From Candidatus Ribeiella danica (GTDB taxonomy: Bacteria; Chloroflexota; Chloroflexia; Chloroflexales; Roseiflexaceae): a stretch of DNA of 64,000 nucleotides. Below, one piece after another: positions 32,920 to 42,600 of this stretch. Each line of letters begins with the position of its first letter. Positions within the stretch are counted from its first letter, which is position 1. The stretch covers positions 496,001 through 560,000 of the forward strand of contig JADKFS010000003.1 in assembly GCA_016717335.1 (NCBI GenBank). Direction: 5' to 3'. The translations under genes were made by a program, and so were the position numbers. The notes under the pieces were generated by a model, which did not search any database, was not told the DNA's origin, and was given only the letters and a program-made list of their open reading frames with translations.

Positions 32920-34575
32920 TCAATCCGCCTGGTCGCCCTGCCACCGTACCACCTGGTCGCCTTGCGGTTCGCCCTCGGCCGTATCGCCTTCCGAGTCGAC
33001 CAGCTGCGGCGTGGCCAGCGGCAGCGTGAACGAGAAGCGCGAGCCGCGGCCGGGCTGGCTCTCGACCCAGATCCGGCCGCCCTGCGCCTCGACGATCGCG
33101 CGCGCCAGGAACAGCCCCAGCCCGACGCCCTGGGTCTCGCGGCGCAGCCGGTTGTCGACGCGGTAGAAGCGGCGGAACAGCTTGCCCTGCTCCTCCGGCG
33201 CGATGCCGATGCCCTGGTCGCTGATCGAGATCAGCGCGTGGTCGTCGGCGGCGCGGCCCGTGATGCGGATGGCGCCGCCATCGGGGCTGTACTTGACAGC
33301 GTTCGAGACCAGGTTCTCCAGCACCTGGCGGGTGCGCTCGTAGTCGGCGTGGACGGGCGGGAAGTCCTCGGCGAAGCGCAGCTCGAAGGTGTAGCGGTCG
33401 CCGGCCTGCGCGGCGAAGCGCTGGGCCACCTGCCCGGCCAGCGGCGGCAGCGGCCAGTCGCTCAGCTCCAGGCGCAGCCCGCCGGCCTGCAGCCGCGAGA
33501 CCTCCAGCAGCCCGCCGATCTGCCTGGCCAGCCGGTCGGCCTCCTCGCCGATCACCTGCAGCCCCTCGCTGAGCGTGGCGCGATCCCAGTCGGCGTCCTC
33601 GCGCGCGAGCGTCTCGGCGTAGCCCTTGATGATGCTGACCGGCGTCTTGAGCTCGTGCGAGATCACCGAGATGAAGGTGTTCTGCATCTCGGCCTCGATC
33701 TTCTGGTCGGTCACGTCGCGCACGTTGGCGATCGCCCCGAGGAACTCGCCGGCCGGCCCGCGCTGGACGGCGTAGTTGCTGCGGACGTACAGCCGCCGGC
33801 CGTCGCGCGCGGTCGTCCAGCCCTCGGCGGTCGGGTTGGGCTCGGGCGGGCGGCGCTGCAGCGGGCAGTCGACCAGGCAGATATTGTAGCCCTGCGCGCT
33901 CTGGATCGCCAGCACCTCGGCGCACGGCCGGCCGATCGCCTCCTCGCGCGGCCAGCCGGTGAGCTGCTCCATCGCGCGGTTGAAGGTCGTGATCCGCCAG
34001 CGCCCGTCGAGGATCATCACGCCGTCGGCGCTCTGCTCGATGATCGCGTCGAGCTGCTGCTTCTCGTGCAGCACGCTCTGGTACAGCCGCGCGTTGCTGA
34101 CCGCGATGGCGGCCTGGTCGGCGAAGGCCATCAGCAGATCCTGCTCCTCGATCGTGAACGCCACGTTCAGCGCGGCGCGGAACACGTAGATCACCCCGAC
34201 GCGCGTCTGCCGGAAGACCAGCGGCAGCGCGACCACCTGGCGCAGCGGCAGGCGCGTGTTGGCCGCGATCTCCTGGAGCCGCAGCGACAGCGCGCGCCGA
34301 TCCTCCAGCGGCGTGGTCAGCAGCGCGTTGAAGGCCGGCCACAGCTCGCGCGGCAGCCCCGGCGCCGACCCGACCCGCAGCGTGCCGTCGTCGTCGCGCA
34401 GCGCGATCAGCCCCGAGGTGCCGGCCAGCAGATCGACCGCGACCTCGATCACGAGGTCGAGCACGCTGGTCAGGTCGAGCTGGGCGGTGATCGCGCGGCT
34501 GACGCGCAGCAGCAGCTCGCGCTGGCGCAGGCGCTGGTCGGTCGTCTCTAGCAAGGTCTCTGACTCTAACATCAT
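32920..34575 (-). CDS. Sensor histidine kinase, GAF-PAS-HisKA-HATPase
   Basis: This 551-residue soluble kinase has a GAF domain (about 40-175), a PAS domain (about 185-300) with LDAIIEQSADGVMILDG and a Cys-containing segment (NICLVDCPL), a HisKA helix with ISVISHELKTPVSIIKGYAE (His near 308), and an HATPase (about 400-530) with LENLVSNAVKYS, DQGIGIAPEE and GVGLGLFLARAIVE. No TM segment is seen, so the signal is intracellular. It is divergent from hsp20 with a 118-bp shared upstream region. Its C-terminus ends in acidic low-complexity residues near the heptamer repeats. Confidence 0.95.
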   Translation of the reverse strand: MMLESETLLETTDQRLRQRELLLRVSRAITAQLDLTSVLDLVIEVAVDLLAGTSGLIALRDDDGTLRVGSAPGLPRELWPAFNALLTTPLEDRRALSLRLQEIAANTRLPLRQVVALPLVFRQTRVGVIYVFRAALNVAFTIEEQDLLMAFADQAAIAVSNARLYQSVLHEKQQLDAIIEQSADGVMILDGRWRITTFNRAMEQLTGWPREEAIGRPCAEVLAIQSAQGYNICLVDCPLQRRPPEPNPTAEGWTTARDGRRLYVRSNYAVQRGPAGEFLGAIANVRDVTDQKIEAEMQNTFISVISHELKTPVSIIKGYAETLAREDADWDRATLSEGLQVIGEEADRLARQIGGLLEVSRLQAGGLRLELSDWPLPPLAGQVAQRFAAQAGDRYTFELRFAEDFPPVHADYERTRQVLENLVSNAVKYSPDGGAIRITGRAADDHALISISDQGIGIAPEEQGKLFRRFYRVDNRLRRETQGVGLGLFLARAIVEAQGGRIWVESQPGRGSRFSFTLPLATPQLVDSEGDTAEGEPQGDQVVRWQGDQAD

Positions 34576-34598
34576 TCTAACGCTCTGTAGACGTCATT

Positions 34599-34619
34599 CT
34601 AACACACGCGCGATATACT
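34599..34619 (+). promoter_or_regulatory. hsp20 promoter with motif shared with clpC
   Basis: CTAACACAC (34599-34607), six bases and TATACT (34614-34619). A second CATTCTAAC lies at 34573-34581. The clpC upstream region shows the same arrangement. The hsp20 start is 75 bp downstream. Confidence 0.6.
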
Positions 34620-34693
34620 CTACAACCGTAAGGCGCGACACGAGCCGTGCCAAAAGATGTGAGTAGAGAACAGCCATATTGAGGAGGAAACCC

Positions 34694-35173
34694 ATGTCGA
34701 ACGTGACTCGCTGGGACCCGTTCCAGGACATGCTGTCGCTGCGCGAGGCGATGAACCAGCTGCTGGAGGACAGCGTCGTGCGGCCGGTGGGCGCGCGCGC
34801 CGGCCAGAGCTTCGTGCCCGCGCTGGACGTGAGCGAGACCGATGACGGCTACCTGGTCGAGGCGTCGGTGCCGGGGCTGAAGCCGGAGAACCTGGAGATT
34901 ATGGTCGAGAACAACGTCCTGACGATCAAGGGCGAGACTCGCCAGGCGGCCGAGGACAAGAAGCGCAACTACCACCGGATCGAGCGGCGCTTCGGCTCGT
35001 TCCAGCGCACGATCGCCCTGCCGACCACCGTCAAGGCGGATGCGATCCAGGCCTCGCTGACCGACGGCATCCTGCGGCTGGAGATCCCGAAGGCCGAGGA
35101 GGTCAAGCCGCGCAAGATCAACGTCAGCGTCGGCGCCAGCGGCAAGCAGATCGAGATCGCCAAGAACAACTAG
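34694..35173 (+). CDS. Hsp20 / alpha-crystallin small heat-shock protein
   Basis: This 159-residue ATP-independent holdase has an N-terminal MSNVTRWDPFQDMLSLREAMNQLLED, the alpha-crystallin domain (about 45-140) with VEASVPGLKPENLEIMVENN, and the GILRLEIPKAEEVKPRKI end (the I-x-I/V-type tail is represented by RKINVSV). It prevents aggregation during heat stress with ClpC and other chaperones. ATG 34694 has a strong GAGGAGGAAA site. It is monocistronic; a family P repeat cluster follows. Confidence 0.96.
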   Translation: MSNVTRWDPFQDMLSLREAMNQLLEDSVVRPVGARAGQSFVPALDVSETDDGYLVEASVPGLKPENLEIMVENNVLTIKGETRQAAEDKKRNYHRIERRFGSFQRTIALPTTVKADAIQASLTDGILRLEIPKAEEVKPRKINVSVGASGKQIEIAKNN

Positions 35174-35183
35174 GGCAGTCGCC

Positions 35184-35475
35184 CTCACCCCCCCTGCCCC
35201 CCGCTCCCAGCCGGGAGCGGGGGGTATTTTCTTTGCACTGTGATGCGGCGGCGCTGCTGGCCCTCACCCCCCTGCCCCCCTCTCCCAGCCGGGAGCGGGG
35301 GTATTTTGTTGGCACTGTGATGCGGCGGCGCTGCTGGCCCTCACCCCCCTGCCCCCCTCTCCCAGCCGGGAGCGGGGGTATTTTGTTGGCACTGTGATGC
35401 GGCGGCAAAGCCGCCGCATCACAGTGCCATTTTATTTCCCCCGCCCCTGGCAGGGGCGGGGGCAGGGGGTGGGGT
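35184..35475. repeat. Family P repeat with three left arms in tandem
   Basis: The left module (CCCTCACCCCCCTGCCCC, CTCCCAGCCGGGAG hairpin, first half of the core GGCACTGTGATGCGGCGGC) is present three times with a period of about 80 bp. Only the last copy is completed by the second half of the core (arms 35388-35406 and 35410-35428, loop AAA) and the CCCCGCCCCTGGCAGGGGCGGGG right arm. The stop codon of the following gene lies in the core. Confidence 0.88.
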
Positions 35476-36609
35476 GATCCGGGCGACGCTGTGCCATTTA
35501 TGGGCGGTGCGCGACGCATCGCGCACCGCCCAGTAGATCGCCTTGGGCGTGCCGTCGGGCGCGACGAACGACCAGCTGTCCTGGTAGGTGTGGGTCGCCC
35601 AGGGGGTGGCGAACTGCCACAGGCACATGGCCGCCAGCCAGTCCCACTCGCGCGCCAGCTCGTAGGCCGCGACGGTCCAGCGCAGCCGCTGCGAGGGCAG
35701 CACGGCGTTGATCCAGCGCGGGCTGTCGTTCCAGCCGCCCTCGGTGACGATCAGCGGCTTGGCGGCGTCGCCGTGCTCAGCCATCACCCGGCGCAGCAGC
35801 TCGACCCGCCGGAAGCTGATCGCGGCCGGGTCGGGCGGCGCGTCGGGCGGCAGCTTCATGCCGTAGCTGTGCGCCGCCAGCATGTCGAAGGCCGGCGCCG
35901 CGCCGGACCGGTAGAGCGCCGCCAGGTACTCCAGGTCGCTCATGGCGTTCGCGCCGTCGCCCGGGTCGGGCACCGGCGCCAGTCCGGCGGCGATCACCAC
36001 CGCGTCGGGCGCGGCGGCCTTGGCGCGCGGGTAGACCGCCTTCAGCAGCGCGGCGTAGGCGGCCGGGTCGGGCCGCCGCCGGCCCCACTCGAACGACAGG
36101 TTCGGCTCGTTCCAGATGATCACGTGGCGCACGCCGTGCGGCCGGTAGCGCCGCAGGAACGCTTCGACGTAGCTCGCGTAGTCGACATAGTGATCCTGGT
36201 CGAGGTAGCGGTCGCCGCTGCCGGGCGGGTGGGCCCAGTCGGGCACCAGGTCGAGCCGCGCGACGACGGTGAGGCCCTGGCGCTCGGCGTGCTGGACGAT
36301 CATGTCGAAGCCGGCCCAGTCGTAGCCGTAGCGCGAGCGCGGCTGGGCGTAGGCCCACGGGAACAGCTCGACGATCCAGCTCGCGCCCATCTCGCGCACC
36401 TGCTGGAGCGCGCGCGCGACGTAGGCCTCGTCGCCGACGCCGGCCAGGCGCGTGTGCACGCCGATCTTGGGGTTGCTGGTCTCGACGCGCTGCTGCTCGG
36501 GCAGGTGCAGCGGGCGCGGCGCGCGCAGCGACCAGAACTGCAGCGCCAGGATGGCGGCGCAGAGCAGCGCGGTGGCGGCGCGTGCGGCCGGGGAGATGAA
36601 GCGGTGCAT
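35419..36609 (-). CDS. Secreted glycoside hydrolase of clan GH-A (GH39/GH5-like)
   Basis: This 396-residue protein has an N-terminal hydrophobic signal/anchor (about 10-28) and a TIM-barrel glycosidase pattern. VIIWNEPNLSFEW carries the acid/base Glu168 after beta-4, and PLIVTEGGWND the nucleophile Glu290 after beta-7. Trp-rich strands near the end (AMCLWQFATPW) line the site. The substrate is unknown. The last about 17 residues (PPPAPAPARGGGNKMAL) are translated from a family P repeat, and the stop lies in its palindrome, so the native C-terminus was probably lost. Confidence 0.85.
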   Translation of the reverse strand: MHRFISPAARAATALLCAAILALQFWSLRAPRPLHLPEQQRVETSNPKIGVHTRLAGVGDEAYVARALQQVREMGASWIVELFPWAYAQPRSRYGYDWAGFDMIVQHAERQGLTVVARLDLVPDWAHPPGSGDRYLDQDHYVDYASYVEAFLRRYRPHGVRHVIIWNEPNLSFEWGRRRPDPAAYAALLKAVYPRAKAAAPDAVVIAAGLAPVPDPGDGANAMSDLEYLAALYRSGAAPAFDMLAAHSYGMKLPPDAPPDPAAISFRRVELLRRVMAEHGDAAKPLIVTEGGWNDSPRWINAVLPSQRLRWTVAAYELAREWDWLAAMCLWQFATPWATHTYQDSWSFVAPDGTPKAIYWAVRDASRTAHKWHSVARITPPPAPAPARGGGNKMAL

Positions 36610-36648
36610 GCGGCCATTATACCCAACGCCGGCCAGGCGTAAAGCAAA

Positions 36649-36675
36649 CGGGCCTGGGATGATCTCCCAGGCCCG
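36649..36675 (-). terminator. Rho-independent terminator of the giant nuclease gene
   Basis: CGGGCCTGGGA and TCCCAGGCCCG form an 11-bp stem with loop TGATC. On the minus strand TTTGCTTT follows. It lies 20 bp after the nuclease stop. Confidence 0.88.
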
Positions 36676-36694
36676 CTCGTCCGATCGCGCGAGG

Positions 36695-39600
36695 TTACTT
36701 CGTGACAGTCACGGTCACGGTCGCGGTGGCCAACCCACCGTTGCCGTCGCTGATGGTGTAGGTGAAGCTGTCCGAGCCGGTGTAGCCATTCTGCGGCGTG
36801 TACTTGATCGTGCCGTTCGCGTTGCGCACGACTGATCCGTGGGCCGGCGCCGAGGCGGCGGTCACGCTGAGCGAGTTACCGTCCACGTCGAAGTCATTCG
36901 CCAGCACGCTAATCGTGACGGTCTTGTTCTTCTTGACGGTGGCGCTGTCGTTCACGGCCGTCGGCGCGTCGTTCACGGGGGTGATGGTGACGCTAACCGT
37001 CGCGGTCGCGGTGCCGCCGTGGCCGTCCGCGATGGTGTAGCTGAAGCTGTCGGTGTCGTTGGCGTTGGCGTTGGGTGTGTACTTGACGACGCCGGCGGCG
37101 AGTGTGACCGCGCCCTTGGCGCCCTGCGTCACGCTCGTGACGGCCAGGCTGTCGCCGTCCACGTCGGTGTCGTTTGCCAGCACGTTCACAGTCGTGGCGG
37201 AGGCGTCCTCAAGGACGGTGAGCGTGTCGGCGTTCGCGACCGGCGCGTCGTTGACGGGGGTGATCGTGACGCTGACGGTGCCGGTGGCCGAGCCGCCGTG
37301 GCCGTCCGCGATGGTGTAGCTGAAGCTGTCGGCGCCGCTGGCGTTGGCGTTGGGCGTGTACTTGACGACGCCGCCCGCGAGCGTGACTACACCCTTGGCG
37401 CCCTGAGTCACGCTCGTGACGGTCAGGCTGTCGCCGTCCACGTCGGTGTCGTTCGCCAGCACGTTCACGGTCGTGGCGGAGGCGTCCTCAAGGAGGGTGA
37501 GCGTGTCGGCGTTCGCGACCGGCGCGTCGTTGACGGGGGTGATGGTGACGCTGACGGTGCCGGTATCCGAGCCGCCGCGGCCGTCCGAGATGGTGTAGCT
37601 GAAGCTGTCGGCGCCGTTGGCGTCGGCGCTGGGCGTGTACTTGACGACGCCGCCCGCGAGCGTAACCGCGCCCTTGGCGCCCTGGGTCACGCTCGTGACG
37701 GTCAGGCTGTCGCCGTTTGCGTCGGTGTCGTTCGCGAGAACGTTGACGGTCGTCGCCGAGGCGTCCTCGGCCACGGTGAGCGTGTCGTCGTTCGCGACCG
37801 GCGCGGCGTTCAGGCTCAGGCCGACGATCACCGAGTCGTGATCCGACACGCGGAACTGATCGGGCGCGTAGAGCGTGCTCTGCAGATTGGCAGTCTTGAA
37901 GTCGGTGTTGTAGTCGAGCACGCTCGGCTCGTCGGCGTTGATATGGTAGTCGCCCACGCCGCTCACCTGGCCGACCATGCTGGCCGAGCCGAGCGCGTGG
38001 TCGAGGTAGCCCCACTGGCCGTCGAACACGTACGAGTAGGCGTCCGCGCCGAGGAACGAGTCGATCAGGTTGGTGAAGCCGGCGCTCTTGATGATGCTAA
38101 TCGGCTCTTCCTTGGCGTACGAGTTGTAGTCGCCGATCAGCAGGATATCCGGATCGCCGGTGCCGGTCGGGTCGGATGCCAGCCAGCTTACCAGCGCGGT
38201 GGCGGCGTTCTTTCGCACGGTGTTGCAGTTGCCCTGGCCGTCGCCGGCGTCGGGCGCGTCACAGGCGCTGCCCTTGGACTTGAGGTGGTTGGCGTCGACG
38301 ATGAAGCGCGCGCCGGTGGCGTTCTCCTGGAACGCCTGGGCCAGCGAGGGCCGGCTGCGCGGCGCGCCGTCGCCGCCGTTTACGAACGCGGTCGAGTTCA
38401 GCGCGGCGGTCGTGCCGACCGGCGTGACCCTGGCCGGCTTGTAGATCATGCCGACCTTGATCGCGTCGGTGCCGAGCGCGTTGACCTGGCCGGTGTTCGC
38501 GTCTACGTCGATAAACGCGTAGGTGCCCGGCGCGGTCGCCGCGTTCAGCTTGTCGACCAGGAACTGGATGGCGCTGGTCGGGCCGTAGCCGTCGTTCTCG
38601 ATCTCGTTCACGCCGATCACATCCGGGTTCATCGCCTGGATTGCGGCCACCGTCTTCGGCCACTGGCGGTCGAACTCGGCCTGCGTGTCGGCGCCGCGGC
38701 AGTCGGTGGCCGCGCCGCCCACGCCGTTGGTGCAGTTGTCGACGTTGTCGGGCAGGCCGTCGAAGGTGTTGAAGAAGTTGAGCAGGTTCATGCCGACCAC
38801 GCGCAGGCTCCCGCCGACGCTCGGCGCCGACGCCGGGCGCGGGTTGGCCGGCTGGAAGTTCGGCACGCCGCCGCCCAGCGCACCGACCGGCCGCAGCCGG
38901 TAGGCGTTGCCGCTGGCGGCGTTGCCGGCCCAGGTGTAGGTCATCACGCCGACCATGTTGTCCACGGTGTCGCCGCCGCGCAGCGTGTTGGATGCGCTCA
39001 GCGGGCTGCCGCCGCGCCCAAACTTGATCGGGTCAGGGTTCTGCGCCTGCGTATCGTCGTCGACGATCAGGCGGTTCAGGTCGTTCTGCGCCTGCAGCGC
39101 GATGGCCGGCGCACCCGGATCGACCACGTTGGTCGGCTGGCGCAGCCGGTCGCCGGAGGAGAGTACGACCTGGCCGAAGCGGCCGAGCTGGAAGTGCTCG
39201 GTCACGTACAGCGTCTGGTTGAAGCGCACCAGCATGCCTTCGTATGCTTCGAGCGCGGTGGCGCTGGCCACCGGCAGCGTGACATCGGCCGGCGTAACCG
39301 TGGCGGTCGCGCCGCACTGCTCGATTGTGGGCACACCGGTAACAGCAGTGCTGGTGCCAAGCTGGGTCTGGCCCTGGTTCTCATTCGCGATACCGGTGAC
39401 CTGCACCACCTGGCCGGCGCTGACGCGATTGGCGTTGTCGTTCTCGAACACGAAGATGCCGTCCGAGGTGGCCGGGTTGCCGTCGCCGGCGTCCTGCAGG
39501 TAGAAGCCGCGCAGCGCGGGCGAGGCGCCCTCGTAGTCGAGCACCACCACGCCCTGTACGGTGACAGACTGCCCATTGACGGGCGTGGTGTCGCCGGTGC

Positions 39601-42600
39601 CCTCGACGCTGCCGATTGTGACGTCGGGCGCCGAGCAGGGCGCTTGCACAGTGATCGTGGCGGTGTTGCTGTCGGCCGAGCCGGCGCTGTTGGAGACGCG
39701 CACCCAGTAGCTGGCGGTGGCGCTCAGCGGCGGCGTGCTGAAGCTGCTGCCGGTCGCGCCGCTGACGGGGCTGGCGGTATTGCCGCTGGCACCCTCATAC
39801 CACTGGTAGGTCAGCGGCGCGGTGCCGCTCGCCACCACGCTCAGGCTGGCCGACACGCCGGCCGCGACCGTCTGGCTCTGCGGCTGGGTCGTGATGCTGG
39901 GGGCGACGACCGCTGGCGTGACGGTAATCGTGGCGGTGTTGCTGTCGGCCGAGCCGGCGCTGTTGGAGACGCGCACCCAGTAGCTGGCGGTGGCGCTCAG
40001 CGGCGGCGTGCTGAAGCTGCTGCCGGTCGCGCCGCTGACGGGGCTGGCGGTATCGCCGCTGGCGCCCTCATACCACTGGTAGCTCAGCGGCGCGGTGCCG
40101 CTCGCCACCACGCTCAGGCTGGCCGACACGCCGGCCGCGATCGTCTGGCTCTGCGGCTGGGTCGTGATGCTCGGCGCGACGACCACGCCGAACTGGCTGT
40201 TGCGTGGGTTGGGCGCGCCGGTCGCGAAGTCGGCGGCGTTGTCGTTGGTGTCCTGCGCGCCGTTCGACTTGCGCAGCGCGGCGGTGGTCGTGCTCGGAGC
40301 TGGAGCAGGGCCAGTGCCTTCATAGAAATTGGCTGTACTGCCGTAGCCGACGAGATCGAAGATCTGGGCCAGCTGGGCAGCGGAGCAAGGGGTCGATCCA
40401 CCGTTGCAGGCTAGGCCGGTGGTGGTATTCGCCAAGACGACCTTACCGGCAGTTGCCGAGAGATTGGTGGTGCCAGAGGCATCAGGTGTCGGCAGCGCCG
40501 CTCCAGCGCTACCGGCTGCCATCTGCACTAGGTAGTATTGACCGGGCTGCAGTGTTCCTGAGAGTAGCGCGACGCCATTCGCGCTGAAATTCCCGGTGCC
40601 AGAGGCTGACGCATATTGGACAGACCAGCCGTTAAGACTGGCTGCTGCGCTACTCCGGTTGTATAGTTCAACGTAGTCGTTAAGGTAGGTATTGCCGCCG
40701 CCGCCGTAGACCTGGCTGATCACCACGTTGGCGCCAGCCGCCGGCGTGACGGTGATTGTCGCCGTATCACTATCGGCGTGGCCGGCGCTGTTGGAGACGC
40801 GCACCCAGTAGCTGGCGCTGGCGCTCAGCGGCGGCGTGCTGAAGCTGCTGCCGGTCGCGCCGCTGACGGGGCTGGCGGTATTGCCGCTGGCGCCCTCATA
40901 CCACTGGTAGCTCAGCGGCGCGGTGCCGCTCGCCACCACGCTCAGGCTGGCCGACACGCCGGCCGCGACCGTCTGGCTCTGCGGCTGGGTCGTGATGCTC
41001 GGCGCCGTCGCGGCCTGCTGTACGGTGATCGTGGCGGTGCTGCTGTCGGCCGAGCCGGCGCTGTTGGAGACGCGCACCCAGTAGCTGGTGGTGGCGCTCA
41101 GCGGCGGCGTGCTGAAGCTGCTGCCGGTCGCGCCGCTGATGGGGCTGGCAGTATCGCCGCTGGCGCCCTCATACCACTGGTAGCTCAGCGGCGCGGTGCC
41201 GCTCGCCACCACGCTCAGGCTGGCCGACACGCCGGCCGCGACCGTCTGGCTCTGCGGCTGGGTCGTGATGCTCGGCGCCGTCGCGGCCGGGACGGTCAGG
41301 CTCAGCCCGACGATCACCGGGTCGTGGTCGGAGACGCGGTACTGGTCGGCGGCGTACAGGCTGGCGATCTGCCCGGCGCTCTTGAAGTCGGTGTTGTAGT
41401 CGAGCACGCTGGGCTCGTCGGCGTTGATGTGCCACTCGGTAATGCCGGCGACCTGGCCGGCCAGGCTGCCCGAGGCCAGCGCGTGGTCGAGGTAGCCCCA
41501 CTGGCCGTCGAAGGCGTAGGAGTACCCGTCCGGGCCGATCAGCGACTCGATCAGGTTGGTGAAGCCGGCGCTCTTGATCGCGGCGATCGGGTCTTCCTTG
41601 GCGTACGAGTTCAGGTCGCCGACGATCAGCACGTCCGGGTCGCCGGTGCCGGTCGGGTTGGACGCGAGCCAGGCCGTTAGCTCGTTCGCCGCGTTGGTGC
41701 GCACGGCGTTGCAGTTGCCCTGGCCGTCGCCGGCGTCGGGCGCGTCGCAGGCGCTGCCCTTGGACTTGAGGTGGTTGACGTCGAGGATGAAGCGCGCGCC
41801 GGTGGCGTTCTCCTGGAACGCCTGGGCCAGCGAGGGCCGGTTGCGCGCCGCGCCGTCGCCGCCGTTCACAAATGTGGTCGAGTTCAGCGCGGCGGTCGTG
41901 CCGACCGGCGTGACCTTGGCCGGCTTGTAGATGATCGCGACCTTGATCGCGTCGGTGCCGAGCGCGTTGGTCTGGCCGGTGGCCTGGTCCGCGTCGATAA
42001 ACGCGTAGGTGCCCGCACCGGCGGCGGTGTTCAGCTTGCCGACCAGGTCCTGGATGGCGCTGGTCGGGCCGTAGCCGTCGTTCTCCAGCTCCATCACGCC
42101 GATCACGTCCGCGCCGCCGCCGACCAGCGCCGCGACAGTCTTGGGCCACTGGCGGTCAAACTCGGTGGCATTATCGGCGCCGCGGCAGTCGGTGGCGGCG
42201 CCGCCCACGCCGTTGGTGCAGGCGTTCGTGCCAAACGTGTTGAAGTAGTTCAGCAGGTTGGCGGCCGAGGCCTTGAGCGTGCCGCCGACCGGCGCTGGCG
42301 TGGTCGGGCGCGCGTTGTCCGGCTGGAAGCTCGGCACGCCGCCGCCCAGCGCGCCGATCGGCCGCAGCCGGTAGGCGTTGCCGCTGGCCGAATTGCCGCT
42401 CCAGGTGTAGGTCATCACGCCGACCATGCCGGTGGCGCTGTCGGCGCCGCGCAGCGTGTTGCTCGCGCTGAGCGGGCTGCCGCCGCGGCCGAACTGGATC
42501 GGGTCAGGGTTCGAGACCTGGCTGTCGTCGTCGACGATGATCTGGTTCAGGTCGTTCTGGGCCTGCAGCGCAAGGGCGAGCGCGCCCGGCGTGGTCACGT

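Noticed and set aside
36839..40414. 1191-codon ORF opposite the giant nuclease
   Set aside because: Shadow ORF of repeat-rich, high-GC sequence; no signal or motif.
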